This document shows positions 49,401 through 56,000 of a DNA stretch of 64,000 bases, in pieces. The position numbers were made by a program, and so were the translations under genes. A model generated the notes under the pieces. It was not told the DNA's origin, made no database searches, and worked only from the letters and a program-made list of their open reading frames with translations. Source of the DNA: Psococerastis gibbosa (lineage: Eukaryota > Arthropoda > Insecta > Psocodea > Psocidae); the NCBI GenBank assembly GCA_963971405.1, contig OZ020492.1:5084001-5148000 (forward strand). Reading direction: 5' to 3'. Numbering within the stretch: position 1 is the stretch's first letter; each line of letters opens with the position of its first letter.

Positions 49401-52400
49401 TAAAGGCCACGTGGCTGAGCCAAAAGATAGGCCGGGAGTTCGTTTAGCCCGAAAGCCTAGAGAGTTGTGACCGCGCTCAACACCTTGATAGCTATCACAT
49501 TGCAATCATTCTCCTCTATGATATGCAGCGGCTCGTCTCTCCTTCTTCGGATACTGGTGATGTTCCACTGCAGACATCTTAGAGGTCTAGTCATGCTGGC
49601 TGCTGTAGGTATTGCTGCGCATCTGAGTGGGCGGAGGCTGTTCCTGACGTGTTACCCAGCTATCAACCCACTCGATGACGGAGTCGCATAAAAACGTAGC
49701 AATCTGATTTGGGATTCTGAGGTAGCTCATAAGTTGCGTAACAACACCACGGAGGATCGAGAGGAATGACAAGCCTTGGCTTGTAGTCTCCCTTGGGCGC
49801 CGGTTGCCTGCACTACGGCGCTGTTGCGTATTCTGCGCCTTAGCGTCCGCGTCCGCTGAAACAGCTGCTTCAGACTGCGATTTACGACCTTTACCATAGG
49901 CCTGAGAAGGGGGCAACTCCGGGAACTCTAGTGGATCGGGACCTTCCTGCCCCGGACTTACGCTAGGGGAGACCTGCCATCTACGCCTCTTATGTGCCTG
50001 TGTAGATAGAGGTAAGGCCCTCGCATTCTCCTCTCCCTGCGAGGGGTCAGAGGAGGACTCAGCTAGTACGAGGAACCGATTTCCCACCGCTATGGGCCGT
50101 TGACTAGCACTGTATTGTGTTTTGATTTTCCGGCGGGCCTTGTTGAGGGTTGGGCAGTCATGTTGCGAAGTAGGGAAGGAACCTTTGCAGTTGGGGCAGC
50201 TGAAGGCGTTCTTCTCACATGCCCCTTCGTGATTTCCCCCGCATTGACTGCAGGCAGGTTTGTTGACACAATATTTGGCCGTGTGATGCAACTTCAGGCA
50301 CGAAGTGCAAGACATCACCCGTGGCACGTACCTTCGAACATTGAGTCTGAGGTACCCGACAATCATGCACTGTGGCAGCTTCTTCCCCTCAAAAGTAACC
50401 CGAACACAATTGCTCGGCACATGCTCAATTCCGTTATTTGTTTTGACTGCCTTGTTGATGCGAAAGACATTGAGGAGTTTGATTTTTTCACTTCCATCTC
50501 CAGTGGTTCCGTATCCTACTTTGCTGAGGAAGTCCAGATCATCTTCAGGCTCGCAGTTAACCACTCCGTCTATTTGAACTTCCCGAGCCGGGATGTAGGA
50601 TGACGCTGCTCCAATTTGTCCCTTGCTGGCTAAGTCGTTAGCTTCGAGCCTGTCCTTAAAAATAACTTTCAGTTTGTAAGAGTTCACCTTGTTCACTGAC
50701 ACCACCGTCTTGTACTCGGAGAACAGTTTCTGCGCCAAGCTTATGTGGTTCAGTCGGCTTGCTGACCGCATGTACACTTCTAAGGTGCCGTCGTACCCCT
50801 CAGGATAATACCGAGTTGCGGGACGATCTGTGATTTCATCACTTCCCTCGTCACCCAGCTCCATGCCGGCAAAGTACTGCAAGCCTCTCACTTAGAGTAA
50901 GAACCAATCCCTGTACTTAATAATGAAAGACGGATGAAACTCCTGTCTCTACTACGGCTGTTATCAGCTCTGATGGACGTGCAGCAAGGGCACAACTAAC
51001 ACAAGCGAGTCGCAGCCTGCCTCTACTTCACAACATCTTGCCAATAATTGAGTCAAAATTTCACACAAAACACTCGAATGCACGCAACCAGGACGTCCCA
51101 CCACTTCCTGAGGGGTTGAGGTTGTCCTGTACCACAACTCACTCCACTGCAAAGCCTATTACAGCCACTAAAACGGAAAAAACTAGAGAGCAAAAACCAC
51201 CGTGTTTTCCAGAAGGTAGCGACCGGATACCAAATGAGAATTTACAGATGTTTTTCTATTTGTACGCTACCATAGTGAATGAGTAGTGGCCATGATCATT
51301 TATGAAATAAATTGTTGAAGAGGTACATTTAGGCGGGGAATATTTTCCCTATTCTAAAGCATTAGATTGGTCAATAGAACAATGACCTTGTTTAATTTCT
51401 GTAGGCAAACGTACACAAGGCCGGACCCAGGAATTTGAGAATTTTAGTCCATAGTAAAATACTGTAGAAAAATTATAGCCTATGTATTCAACTGCCAAGT
51501 ATAAGTTACACATGCTATACCCTGCAAACAGTGAAAACAATTGACGAAATAGGCCCCAAAAGGTATAGTTTTTAACGACGAATATTCCCTCGACGAAAAT
51601 CTTTTTGAACTTACTTTAATTTTTCTTGCCCGAGGTGGAGACACCTAGTTTCTGGGGCCCAGTATTCTACGAACCTGATACCATGGTCGGTGCACACCCA
51701 AAGGTCGTGGAAGTCTTTGGTCTCTTCTCGGTGGTGAAAGAATTAGCCGCTAGAAGTTTCCACTTAGCGTTGTCCGTTCGGGTTTTCGTCCATACGTATA
51801 AAAAGTGATCTTCGGGGAGGCTCCTTTCCTGTACCCCTCCGCCCCCCTTGCACCCAAGCCCGGCATTGATTTTGTGTCGGTCTGTCCTAGCCCATTACAA
51901 TGTGCATGTAATTTTTTTTAAATAATATCTTCCTGATTGCGCTAAACACGAACAATCACAATTGTTACATAATGTTTTGTATACCCCTGACTTACTTTCC
52001 CTGTTCATTTTTTATTTACAATTAACCAATCGTCTCCCTACCAACCCTAGCGAGTAATATGCCATTGATCTCTCAATCCTCTCACATATAAACGATCCTA
52101 TGAAGCTAATAATCCTAGCTATATATCGTACATTCATATACATAATTTACCTTGCATAGTGCCTGGTGTATTTGCATGTGACATAGCTATTTTCAATTTA
52201 TATTTGTTTAAAATGTTGCCCCTGCACTACACTGGGGATTGTGATTGTTTATAAGTAGGGTAAACAAGGGGACATTAAAAAAATAAATAAAAAAATGAGC
52301 ATTGTAAAGGCCGACACAAAATCAATGCTGGCCCAACATACCGTATGACATTCATGTTCAGTTGATCATTAAAAATCTTACAAGTAGCTAATGAAGGGTA

Positions 52401-53840
52401 AATTGCATGACAATCGTGAAACTATACAATTAAAGGACGCTAGGCCAGACCAACACATTACCACACAGCAATAATGGCAGGGCACGCAATGCATTTGAGC
52501 GTGAATTTGCTTTCATGTTTTCAAAAAAAAAACATTTTTCCCCAAAACCAAATAGTTTATTTGGAAAGCAACCTGTCCGGTTTCGTTACTCAATTTAACA
52601 CTTAAAACATGCCTGAAGGTAGAAATCATGGATAGAAAGGTTTCGCAGAAAAATTAGTTTTTAGCCATTTATCATCAAAATTAGGTTATTTTTATTTTTT
52701 TTACCCCCAGAAGCAAACTATGAAGGGGCAAGCGACCCCCCCCCCCCCATTTTTAACATTAATAACGACTACAATATATGTGAATTTAAAAGAAATCATT
52801 GGAGTTTTGACATAAAGACCTGTAGGTATTAATCGTATTCTAAAACTAAGAGCATGCAAGAAACAACTGAAATTTATAAAAGTAAGCCCATACGATGTAA
52901 CGTTTGTCAGCAATTCACCCTTGTTGGATTTAGCGGCAGCATTCCAATGTAGTGTAATGTTTATGTTAACGAAATACCTGTATCAATTTATCAGCTCACA
53001 TGGCGATGACTTAAAGTCGAAACCGGTTATGTGATTTTAACTTTTTTATTTTAATATTTACTAGGTTATTTTAATTTACAGTGTGTTCTAAACATCACAA
53101 AGTTGCAAGGGAAATGATTTCACATATTAATATTTACTTATTTAATTGATTTTTTTCAGGGAATTCCTTTTGCTACGCGATATGCCCCTCCCCCGAACTT
53201 CGTTCATCCTTCGCCAATGCTACCGGTTCATCCTTGGTCCATGCCACCTCCTGCTTCTCCGGCAGTGACGCAGCCTGCTAATGGACAGTCGGCCATGCCG
53301 CGCACCCAAGCAGTTTGGCCCGTTAGTCAGACTTCGAATTCAGCAGGTACAAGAGCCAGCACTCCAGAGCTATTACCCAAAGTCGCAGAAGAGTCGTCTA
53401 TTCTTCAGAGTAATCACCTCTTGAAAAACGCGCAGGAGCCATTTTTTCCTCTAAATGCAGCATCTTCAGTCGTGCCTGGTTCCTCCCTAAATGGTCTAAA
53501 TTTCAACAACAAACCTACTCCAAACTTAGATGGGACACTGCCATATGTTAATGGTGTGAACAGCAACTACACGAAACCGATTGGTTTCGAAATTGGCGCT
53601 AGAGCAGAATCCGGTGGGCTAATAAATACACCAGGGTCGTGGGCTGTTCCATCTAAAGTTCGTCTGACACCATCGCCCCAAAGACTTTCAAAACGGAAGC
53701 TTTCTTCCGGTATTTTACCTACACCAGAATCTTCCCCTAAGGGAAACTATATCGGGCAACACTCACAGGGCCTTGGTGGTCACTATTCTGACTCCTACTT
53801 TAAACGCCAAAGAAAGAACGACGATGGCGCCTCTTACTAA
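25170..53840 (+). CDS. raver: Raver-family RNA-binding protein, ribonucleoprotein PTB-binding (whole gene, 7 coding exons)
   Basis: Coding exons: 25170-25418, 38478-38772, 43217-43430, 45636-45973, 47374-47598, 48229-48284, 53160-53840. They total 2058 nt, that is 685 codons plus stop, with every junction in phase and bounded by AG and GT. Domains: a degenerate RRM1 (~70-140); RRM2 with LLCIGRIP (~145-152) and KGYGFVEY (185-192); RRM3 with LYVWNLP (235-241) and the RNP1-like LSWGLVEF (~273-280); then [11 protein letters not shown] (~348-358), which resembles the conserved stretch after the third RRM in vertebrate raver proteins. The C-terminal half is Pro/Ser/Asn-rich and low in order, with [10 protein letters not shown] (~643-652) and a basic KRQRK near the end. 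In the family these proteins bind PTB and cytoskeletal partners and act in alternative splicing; that role here is inferred. ATG at 25170 has good context (ccaaaatgg). Confidence 0.92.
26575..26962 (-). mobile_element. RTE-like LINE 3' fragment ending in (GAA)n
   Basis: Minus-strand translation contains [25 protein letters not shown] and [19 protein letters not shown]. This is the C-terminal region common to RTE-type LINE polyproteins. The element ends in a GAA/TTC microsatellite (26578-26614), a typical RTE-like simple-repeat tail. It is 5'-truncated where a SINE begins (26963). The frame after KK is disturbed relative to the related fragment at 34449. Confidence 0.75.
26578..26614 (+). repeat. 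TTC microsatellite
   Basis: About 12 TTC units. It forms the 3' tail (GAA)n of the minus-strand RTE-like LINE fragment. Confidence 0.9.
26963..27173 (+). mobile_element. tRNA-derived SINE, family A copy 4 (best box B)
   Basis: Box A-like agtagtggtac is followed by an exact box B GGTTCGAGTCC (27013-27023), then the family body and an ATTTATTTATT tail. It abuts the truncated RTE-like LINE at 26962. It lies in raver intron 1. Confidence 0.75.
28007..28866 (+). repeat. Dispersed repeat family F, copy 4 (near full length)
   Basis: The best-preserved copy. It has AAGAACCGGTCCGAG at the left, a G-rich tract (28117-28141), a gacagacagacatttcg block and a right end with ataaattggaaagc. GCTTTCCAATTTAT (28036-28049) and its complement (28837-28850) form a subterminal inverted repeat. 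It lies in raver intron 1. Confidence 0.75.
29287..29675. mobile_element. Foldback element, family P copy 2 (TTAA duplication)
   Basis: A 389-bp near-perfect inverted repeat with ends GAGTGTACAGCCCGTAGG and its complement, flanked by perfect TTAA at 29283-29286 and 29676-29679. TTAA is the target duplication of piggyBac-type transposons. The ends do not look like the usual CCC-starting piggyBac termini, so the class is open. Confidence 0.8.
29890..30038 (-). CDS. Possible orphan terminal exon on the minus strand in raver intron 1 (unrecognised)
   Basis: After a minus-strand acceptor ttaattcag the frame reads [45 protein letters not shown] and stops at 29890. The composition looks protein-like. 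An AATAAA on the minus strand lies ~115 bases further on, near 29775. I recognise no family and found no partner exon. A repeat starts only ~35 bases upstream (30073), so it could equally be a relic or chance frame. Confidence 0.25.
30073..30238. repeat. Short repeat with imperfect inverted ends (GTAACCAGG type)
   Basis: The left end ggcccgtaaccaggga and the right end tcctggttacggcaaggcc are imperfect complements. A poly-G run (30090-30104) lies inside. Related sequence (gtggacatttcactacatgctatagg) occurs at 17010-17060. Confidence 0.5.
30245..30275. repeat. Perfect 14-bp hairpin with 3-base loop
   Basis: AGGTCCAGGGGGTT, TGG loop, AACCCCCTGGACCT. It lies at the edge of a repeat (30073-30238) containing ggcccgtaaccaggg and cctggttacggcaaggcc, so it may be a transposon terminus. 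Confidence 0.6.
31344..31494 (+). repeat. Tandem 66-bp repeat flanked by two TGACGTCA palindromes
   Basis: Two units (period 66, from ~31348 and ~31414), each with gtgacggccgcggtcg and the inner palindrome gctagtagag/gaattactactagc. The block is bounded by TGACGTCA at 31344-31351 and 31487-31494. It is unusually GC-rich for this intron. Confidence 0.8.
32438..32576. mobile_element. Short hairpin MITE, family H copy 1 (TTA duplication)
   Basis: 139 bp, almost wholly two inverted arms with ends GGCGATTATTCCACCGACG and its complement. It is flanked by TTA (32435-32437, 32577-32579). TWA target duplications and GGC/GGG-type ends fit PIF/Harbinger-class elements. It lies in raver intron 1. Confidence 0.8.
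33281..33474 (+). repeat. Tandem duplication, 97-bp period, two units
   Basis: The unit starting gttaagtcatgct at 33281 repeats from 33378 with a few substitutions. Non-coding, in raver intron 1. Confidence 0.85.
34449..34822 (-). mobile_element. RTE-like LINE 3' fragment (second copy, frameshifted)
   Basis: Same family as 26575..26962. Minus-strand frames give [22 protein letters not shown] and, after a break near 34740, [50 protein letters not shown]. The two parts lie in different frames, so this copy is dead. It is flanked by the repeat starting at 34833. Confidence 0.75.
34901..35556 (+). repeat. Tandem duplication of ~330 bp, two diverged units
   Basis: Unit 1 at about 34901-35208 and unit 2 at about 35225-35556 share catcccgcatccccaagcaa, then cctcccat/aatgaccaac and cgcttttaactcacccatctg. 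The left border (34833-34875, tgtctttattttccatatgg) also occurs at 12128. Its reverse reads like a LINE 3' end with an AATAAAGACA signal. Probably nested LINE 3' ends. Confidence 0.7.
36399..36617 (-). mobile_element. tRNA-derived SINE, family A copy 5
   Basis: Reverse copy with the AAATAAATAAAT tail at the left and the tRNA-like head ending near cagtaccactactc-type sequence at the right. It lies in raver intron 1. Confidence 0.65.
37137..37510 (+). repeat. Dispersed repeat family F, copy 5 (partial)
   Basis: Contains gtacatgctttcctatttatcaatt and gtgaacctacattccag, then catttcgtaaaaac. It is diverged and lacks the middle. It lies in raver intron 1. Confidence 0.5.
37693..37902 (-). mobile_element. 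tRNA-derived SINE, family A copy 6
   Basis: Reverse copy, near complete. The complement of box B is seen as ggactcgaacc (37840-37850). It lies in raver intron 1. Confidence 0.65.
38108..38326. mobile_element. Short hairpin MITE, family H copy 2 (TTA duplication)
   Basis: 219 bp with ends GGCGCTTATTCCACCGACG and complement, flanked by TTA (38105-38107, 38327-38329). It shares inner blocks with copy 1 (gacgtggtagcagaca) and with copy 3 (taaggagactat). It ends only ~150 bp before raver exon 2. Confidence 0.8.
38478..38772 (+). CDS. raver: raver exon 2
   Basis: Codes for residues 84-181. The first half finishes a divergent RRM1 ([22 protein letters not shown]) without a clear RNP1. The second half starts RRM2 with [17 protein letters not shown] and [17 protein letters not shown] poly-T/TTTGCAG acceptor precedes it, and the donor is gtaagc. 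It lies 13 kb downstream of exon 1. Confidence 0.93.
39204..39639 (+). repeat. 436-bp direct repeat, copy 1 (raver intron 2)
   Basis: Matches 43480..43915 base for base except one visible mismatch (ccgacc versus ccggcc near the left end), with a constant offset of 4276. It contains cctacagaggcgactgaag, also found in a diverged form at 62455. A third partial copy of its first half follows in tandem at about 39645-39757. Confidence 0.9.
39645..39835 (+). repeat. Tandem partial copy plus duplicated 65-bp block
   Basis: 39645-39757 repeats 39279-39394 with small indels. It is followed by aaagcctgtcgtagttctac.. (39759-39825), which repeats 39133-39197. This looks like one older repeat interrupted by the 436-bp unit. 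Confidence 0.7.
39836..41363 (+). other. Middle of raver intron 2
   Basis: No certain gene. An open stretch at 40435-40575 ([17 protein letters not shown]..) with ag/gt borders was considered and left uncalled. 39950-40150 has Gly/Pro-coding-like GC patches (ccgccccaaaaatctgccgcc), probably transposon debris. Confidence 0.4.
41368..41743. mobile_element. Foldback element, family P copy 3 (diverged, TTAA duplication)
   Basis: 376 bp with ends GAGGATATGC and GCATGTCCTC (imperfect complement), flanked by TTAA at 41364-41367 and 41744-41747. The internal arms share the agaagaTcacttc / gaagtagtcttctac core with copies 1 and 2 but are clearly diverged. Confidence 0.7.
41930..42716 (+). repeat. Dispersed repeat family F, copy 6
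   Basis: Nearly full unit with AAGAACCGGTCCGAG, a poly-G run (42044-42057), (gaca)n and a final tataaattggaaagc. It lies in raver intron 2. Confidence 0.7.
42760..42990. repeat. Dispersed repeat family G, copy 1
   Basis: catagtagagctgggcc, tcctgtgtcgtagttcgg and gtgatcggc-like blocks recur at 58640..58780. No coding signal is clear on either strand. It lies in raver intron 2. Confidence 0.55.
43217..43430 (+). CDS. raver: raver exon 3
   Basis: Codes for about residues 182-252. RNP1 of RRM2 ([14 protein letters not shown]) is followed by [16 protein letters not shown], the start of RRM3. The acceptor is ttttttttag and the donor gtaagt. A near-identical 436-bp direct repeat flanks this exon (39204 and 43480). 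Confidence 0.95.
43480..43915 (+). repeat. 436-bp direct repeat, copy 2 (raver intron 3)
   Basis: Second copy of 39204..39639, starting 50 bases after the donor of raver exon 3. Both copies have the same orientation and exon 3 lies between them. Confidence 0.9.
44568..44810 (+). other. Short open frame with two hydrophobic segments in raver intron 3 (doubtful)
   Basis: 80 codons from an ATG. Residues ~19-41 ([21 protein letters not shown]) and ~50-77 are hydrophobic enough for membrane helices. A donor-like gtatgt lies inside. A LINE-like 3' tail (gaatagaatagaatttattg) sits ~180 bases upstream, so the frame may belong to repeat debris. Function unknown. Confidence 0.12.
44915..45118 (+). mobile_element. 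tRNA-derived SINE-like element, family C
   Basis: TGGTGCAGTGGTC resembles box A and GGTTTGAATCC (44961-44971) resembles box B, about 35 bases apart as in tRNA genes. A pyrimidine-rich body and gattgacgtggcac follow. Only one copy was noticed in the window. It lies in raver intron 3. Confidence 0.5.
45636..45973 (+). CDS. raver: raver exon 4
   Basis: Codes for about residues 253-365: the rest of RRM3 ([24 protein letters not shown]) and the conserved linker [16 protein letters not shown]. The acceptor is tttacag. Two overlapping donors are possible, gtatgt at 45970 and gtaagt at 45974. Only the second keeps exon 5 in frame, so 45973 was chosen. Confidence 0.93.
46153..46648 (-). mobile_element. 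TA-flanked inverted-repeat element, family M copy 3 (MITE)
   Basis: 496 bp in opposite orientation to copies 1 and 2. It has the same GGGGTCTTCACAGTG ends and is flanked by TA (46151-46152, 46649-46650). It lies in raver intron 4. Confidence 0.8.
46651..48228 (+). other. raver introns 4 (end) and 5
   Basis: 46651-47373 and 47599-48228. No repeats recognised and no coding signal apart from exon 5 itself. Confidence 0.4.
47374..47598 (+). CDS. raver: raver exon 5
   Basis: Codes for about residues 366-440. It starts [14 protein letters not shown] and ends with [16 protein letters not shown]. No known domain is visible; it may be helical. The acceptor is ttttttag and the donor gtaagt. Confidence 0.85.
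48229..48284 (+). CDS. raver: raver exon 6 (56-nt small exon)
   Basis: This exon was found by phase. Exon 5 ends with one extra base and exon 7 begins in phase 0, so a bridging exon is required. The segment between ttttatag and gtaagg reads [19 protein letters not shown] when joined to exon 5 and leaves phase 0 for exon 7. It adds to the Pro-rich C-terminal region. Transcript evidence would settle it. Confidence 0.8.
48925..49095 (-). repeat. Dispersed repeat family T, copy 1 (reverse)
   Basis: Matches 52905..53035 in reverse: ctgccgctaaatccaacaagg, gtatttcgt, and agctgataaattgatacagg. It lies in raver intron 6. Confidence 0.65.
49457..49594 (-). pseudogene. ORF2 remnant: N-terminus of a LINE AP-endonuclease
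   Basis: ATG at 49594 overlaps the ORF1 stop. The frame reads [14 protein letters not shown], then [14 protein letters not shown], matching the start of jockey-type endonucleases (LQWN..SI and a DVIAIQE-like strand). After IAIK the expected QET active-site segment is replaced by unrelated sequence, and the frame stops 9 codons later. The catalytic Glu and everything after it are absent, so it cannot code for an enzyme. Confidence 0.75.
49587..50864 (-). CDS. Gag-like ORF1 protein of the jockey-like element, zinc-knuckle nucleic-acid-binding
   Basis: 425 codons from the first ATG (50864) to TAG (49587). The frame opens a few codons earlier with a GTG that directly follows a stop. Residues ~60-170 look like an RRM-like fold region. 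Three CCHC-type knuckles follow: C186/C189/H194/C199 (CX2CX4HX4C), C205/C208/H212/C216, and C223/C226/H235/C237 (atypical spacing). A basic and then Pro/Ser-rich tail follows. In jockey-type elements this protein packages the element RNA. Its end overlaps the start of ORF2 in ATGACTAG, as in translation-coupled LINE ORFs. The intact frame suggests a young copy. Confidence 0.9.
   Translation of the reverse strand: MELGDEGSDEITDRPATRYYPEGYDGTLEVYMRSASRLNHISLAQKLFSEYKTVVSVNKVNSYKLKVIFKDRLEANDLASKGQIGAASSYIPAREVQIDGVVNCEPEDDLDFLSKVGYGTTGDGSEKIKLLNVFRINKAVKTNNGIEHVPSNCVRVTFEGKKLPQCMIVGYLRLNVRRYVPRVMSCTSCLKLHHTAKYCVNKPACSQCGGNHEGACEKNAFSCPNCKGSFPTSQHDCPTLNKARRKIKTQYSASQRPIAVGNRFLVLAESSSDPSQGEENARALPLSTQAHKRRRWQVSPSVSPGQEGPDPLEFPELPPSQAYGKGRKSQSEAAVSADADAKAQNTQQRRSAGNRRPRETTSQGLSFLSILRGVVTQLMSYLRIPNQIATFLCDSVIEWVDSWVTRQEQPPPTQMRSNTYSSQHD
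51250..52444 (+). other. raver intron 6, right of the LINE derivative
   Basis: AT-rich with a pair of related phrases (attgattttgtgtcgg at 51864, complement at 52310) that may bound a ~460-bp inverted-ended repeat. No gene seen. Confidence 0.4.
52445..52805 (+). repeat. Dispersed repeat family F, copy 7 (central part)
   Basis: Covers the middle of the unit (accaacacattaccacacag to aatttaaaagaaatc) and has a poly-C run (52736-52748). Both ends are missing. It lies in raver intron 6. Confidence 0.6.
52905..53035 (+). repeat. Dispersed repeat family T, copy 2
   Basis: Contains gatgacttaaagtcgaaacc (53005-53024), a short stem closed by GATGA and GAAAC, resembling a minimal hammerhead core. It ends ~125 bp before raver exon 7. 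Confidence 0.65.
53160..53840 (+). CDS. raver: raver exon 7 (terminal coding exon)
   Basis: Codes for residues 460-685. It is Pro/Ser-rich ([30 protein letters not shown]), then Asn/Gly-rich, with [10 protein letters not shown] and [17 protein letters not shown] near the end. I believe the last block resembles the C-terminus of vertebrate raver proteins (recollection, not checked). TAA is at 53838-53840. The acceptor is ttttttcag. An internal Met at 53217 is not the start, since the frame is continuous with exon 6. Confidence 0.9.
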   Translation, partial: GIPFATRYAPPPNFVHPSPMLPVHPWSMPPPASPAVTQPANGQSAMPRTQAVWPVSQTSNSAGTRASTPELLPKVAEESSILQSNHLLKNAQEPFFPLNAASSVVPGSSLNGLNFNNKPTPNLDGTLPYVNGVNSNYTKPIGFEIGARAESGGLINTPGSWAVPSKVRLTPSPQRLSKRKLSSGILPTPESSPKGNYIGQHSQGLGGHYSDSYFKRQRKNDDGASY

Positions 53841-56000
53841 TGGTGATTAAGTGTATAAGTAGAGGGCTGTGATTATTATCTCCCTCCCGTTTTTAATTCA
53901 ATGTTCTTTTTTAAATGTGGCTTCAGTTAGTACCTGATGCTGTAGTGCATTTGTTGTTCGTTCAGACTGAAGTATTTGCCACGGATGTAAAGTTAAAAAT
54001 GCATTATGGGTCAAATTATGTATAGTTTGTTTGAAATCGGCTGTGGTACAAATTTTAAGCAGCCGCTTCTTATTGTTGTTTTTAAAAAAACGGTAATAAC
54101 AAAGATACGATAATTTGCTCATAATTTGTTTCATGTTCTTGAATCGAATGTCCTCTTTACATCAAATTAATAAATAGCAAGGAAAAGCTTTTAACATGGA
54201 AAACTATTCCATTGGCTGAAAATTATTTCTTAAATTTCACATATAGAAATGTTTTGTCCCGTAATGGTGACTATTTTTATATGTTCCGCTAGACTGTTAT
54301 TTCTTTATAAGCATATAGCTAATTATAGAGCTGTGGCATTGTAAATGGGTTTCTGGAACTTGACTATTTGTGTCTATATTTCCGTTTACTTCTAATTTCA
54401 TGAATGATTGCGCTCTGACCATAATGATATAATAATATATAATAGAATCTCAGCCAATTAATATATATTTCTGTTGCAATTTAATGTGATATTTTTGACA
54501 TTTTATAAAAGACTGGGCCATCATGTCATTATTTTTAATTTAATGTTTAAACTGTTGAATACAACTGAAACTCACTTATTTACCTTTATTTGTTTTGAGT
54601 AAATGCCAATTCACCACGTTGCATCATTTTTAGCAATGCAGTAAGTGAATTTAATAGCCTATTTACACCTGAAATTGGCACTAAAACTTAATTACTGCAG
54701 GATCTACTTTATCTTTAATCGTAAATGAGGAATTCTTATGTCTTAACTATGTATGTTAGCTGTGTTCTTGTATTATGCTTTAATGGGGTTTATTATAATA
54801 AGAATGTTATTGTTGGGCCTGTGTTAGCTGTAACTTGACGAATTCAGTTCGTTTTGGCACAAAGTATGTGTATGAGGCTTGTTGCCGTTGTACTGAGTAA
54901 TCTTTGTTTTGCTTGCGTTCCGGTTATGGTAATTTTTTGTACCTTTGTTTGACTGAAGTTTCTATTTTTCCCACTTCAATGACAATTTTTTGGAGAAGGA
55001 ATCTAGAAACGTACATGACTGACCTGTCCATTTATTCGATTACCATATCGACGGATCTTTACAGTGTTTATCGTTTCACGCTGTGGTTGTGCAGGTATTT
55101 TGCATGAAAGTTTTTGCCAGGAATATAGTATTATTAGGTTCGCTTTCGATATGCTACAATATTTTTGGCTTTACTACTTGAGTTAGTTAATTTAATGAAG
55201 ATTGGAAGCATTTGCTTTAGTACTCGATGCTGTGTAAGCATATTAAAACCGACCCTAGTAATTTATAACGGAAAGCATTAGCTTTGTTATGACAAGACTG
55301 TTCACGTCTGATATTTTCTGATCTGTATTTGCCTGTAAGTTGCCTTTAAACTCTTTTTAAAAATAATATTTACTACATAGTATTAGAAGTAGCATTTAAG
55401 TATCTTTGATTTACTTAAATGTTTTTCTGCTTGCCTTGTTCTATCAGTTCAGTGCCCGAATTTTGAAGTCTCATAGCTATGAATATTGATTGACCTATAG
55501 TAAACTGACTAGGACAAAATCTTATACTCAAGAAGCTTGTCAGTCATCAGTTGAAAAATACCCCATAATGCGAGACTATTGCCCAATTCTTTCTCCGTTA
55601 AGATGATTTTCCAGTAAAAAATCTGTCAATTTATTTTTCTTACTAATCATCTACCTCATTAACGAAAAATTTGAATTTTTTGTTACTTTCGTAGTAAAAG
55701 ATAAGAAAACTAACAAGTCAGATTTTGGAGTACCAATTTTGTAACAGTCCGCAGGGAGTTCCTTTTTAAAAAAATAAACTAGCTAACCCTTTTCCCACCT
55801 ATTTCACCCTAAAACCATTTGATCACATCAAATCTCTCATGTCTAGTAATCTAATTTTATTATATGGAATCGATTTGTTGATATTATTATGAATAAAACT
55901 GAATGAGAATTTTTTGTATCAGTATATACAGCTAAACCTAAAGAATTTTCAATAAAAATGAAAAGATGCCGGTTTACTTAAGGCATGAGCGCTTTACTAA
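53841..56000 (+). other. raver 3' UTR region
   Basis: AT-rich, non-coding and free of the repeat families seen elsewhere, which suits a long 3' UTR. A candidate polyadenylation signal AATAAA is at 54169-54174. Further AATAAA hexamers occur near 55892 and 55951. The cleavage site used is unknown. Confidence 0.45.

Larger units (their letters stand above)
49380..51237 (-). mobile_element. Jockey-like LINE derivative with intact ORF1 and deleted ORF2, in raver intron 6
   Basis: Exact borders: gaatttacagat occurs at 49368-49379 and again at 51238-51249, a 12-bp target-site duplication. On the minus strand the element ends in a 10-base poly-A (T run 49380-49389). It starts at 51237 with a ~370-base leader, then a complete gag-like ORF1 and the first codons of an endonuclease ORF2. 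Homology to the endonuclease stops near 49487, and only ~100 bases separate that point from the poly-A. Most of ORF2 is therefore gone while both ends are kept, so this is an internal deletion and not 5' truncation. It is antisense to raver. Confidence 0.85.

Noticed and set aside
50100-50603. 167-aa plus-strand frame
   Set aside because: It is the antisense shadow of the zinc-knuckle ORF1 on the minus strand.
53217-53840. Separate 207-aa gene starting at Met 53217
   Set aside because: The frame is open upstream to a good acceptor at 53160 and continues the raver coding sequence in phase.
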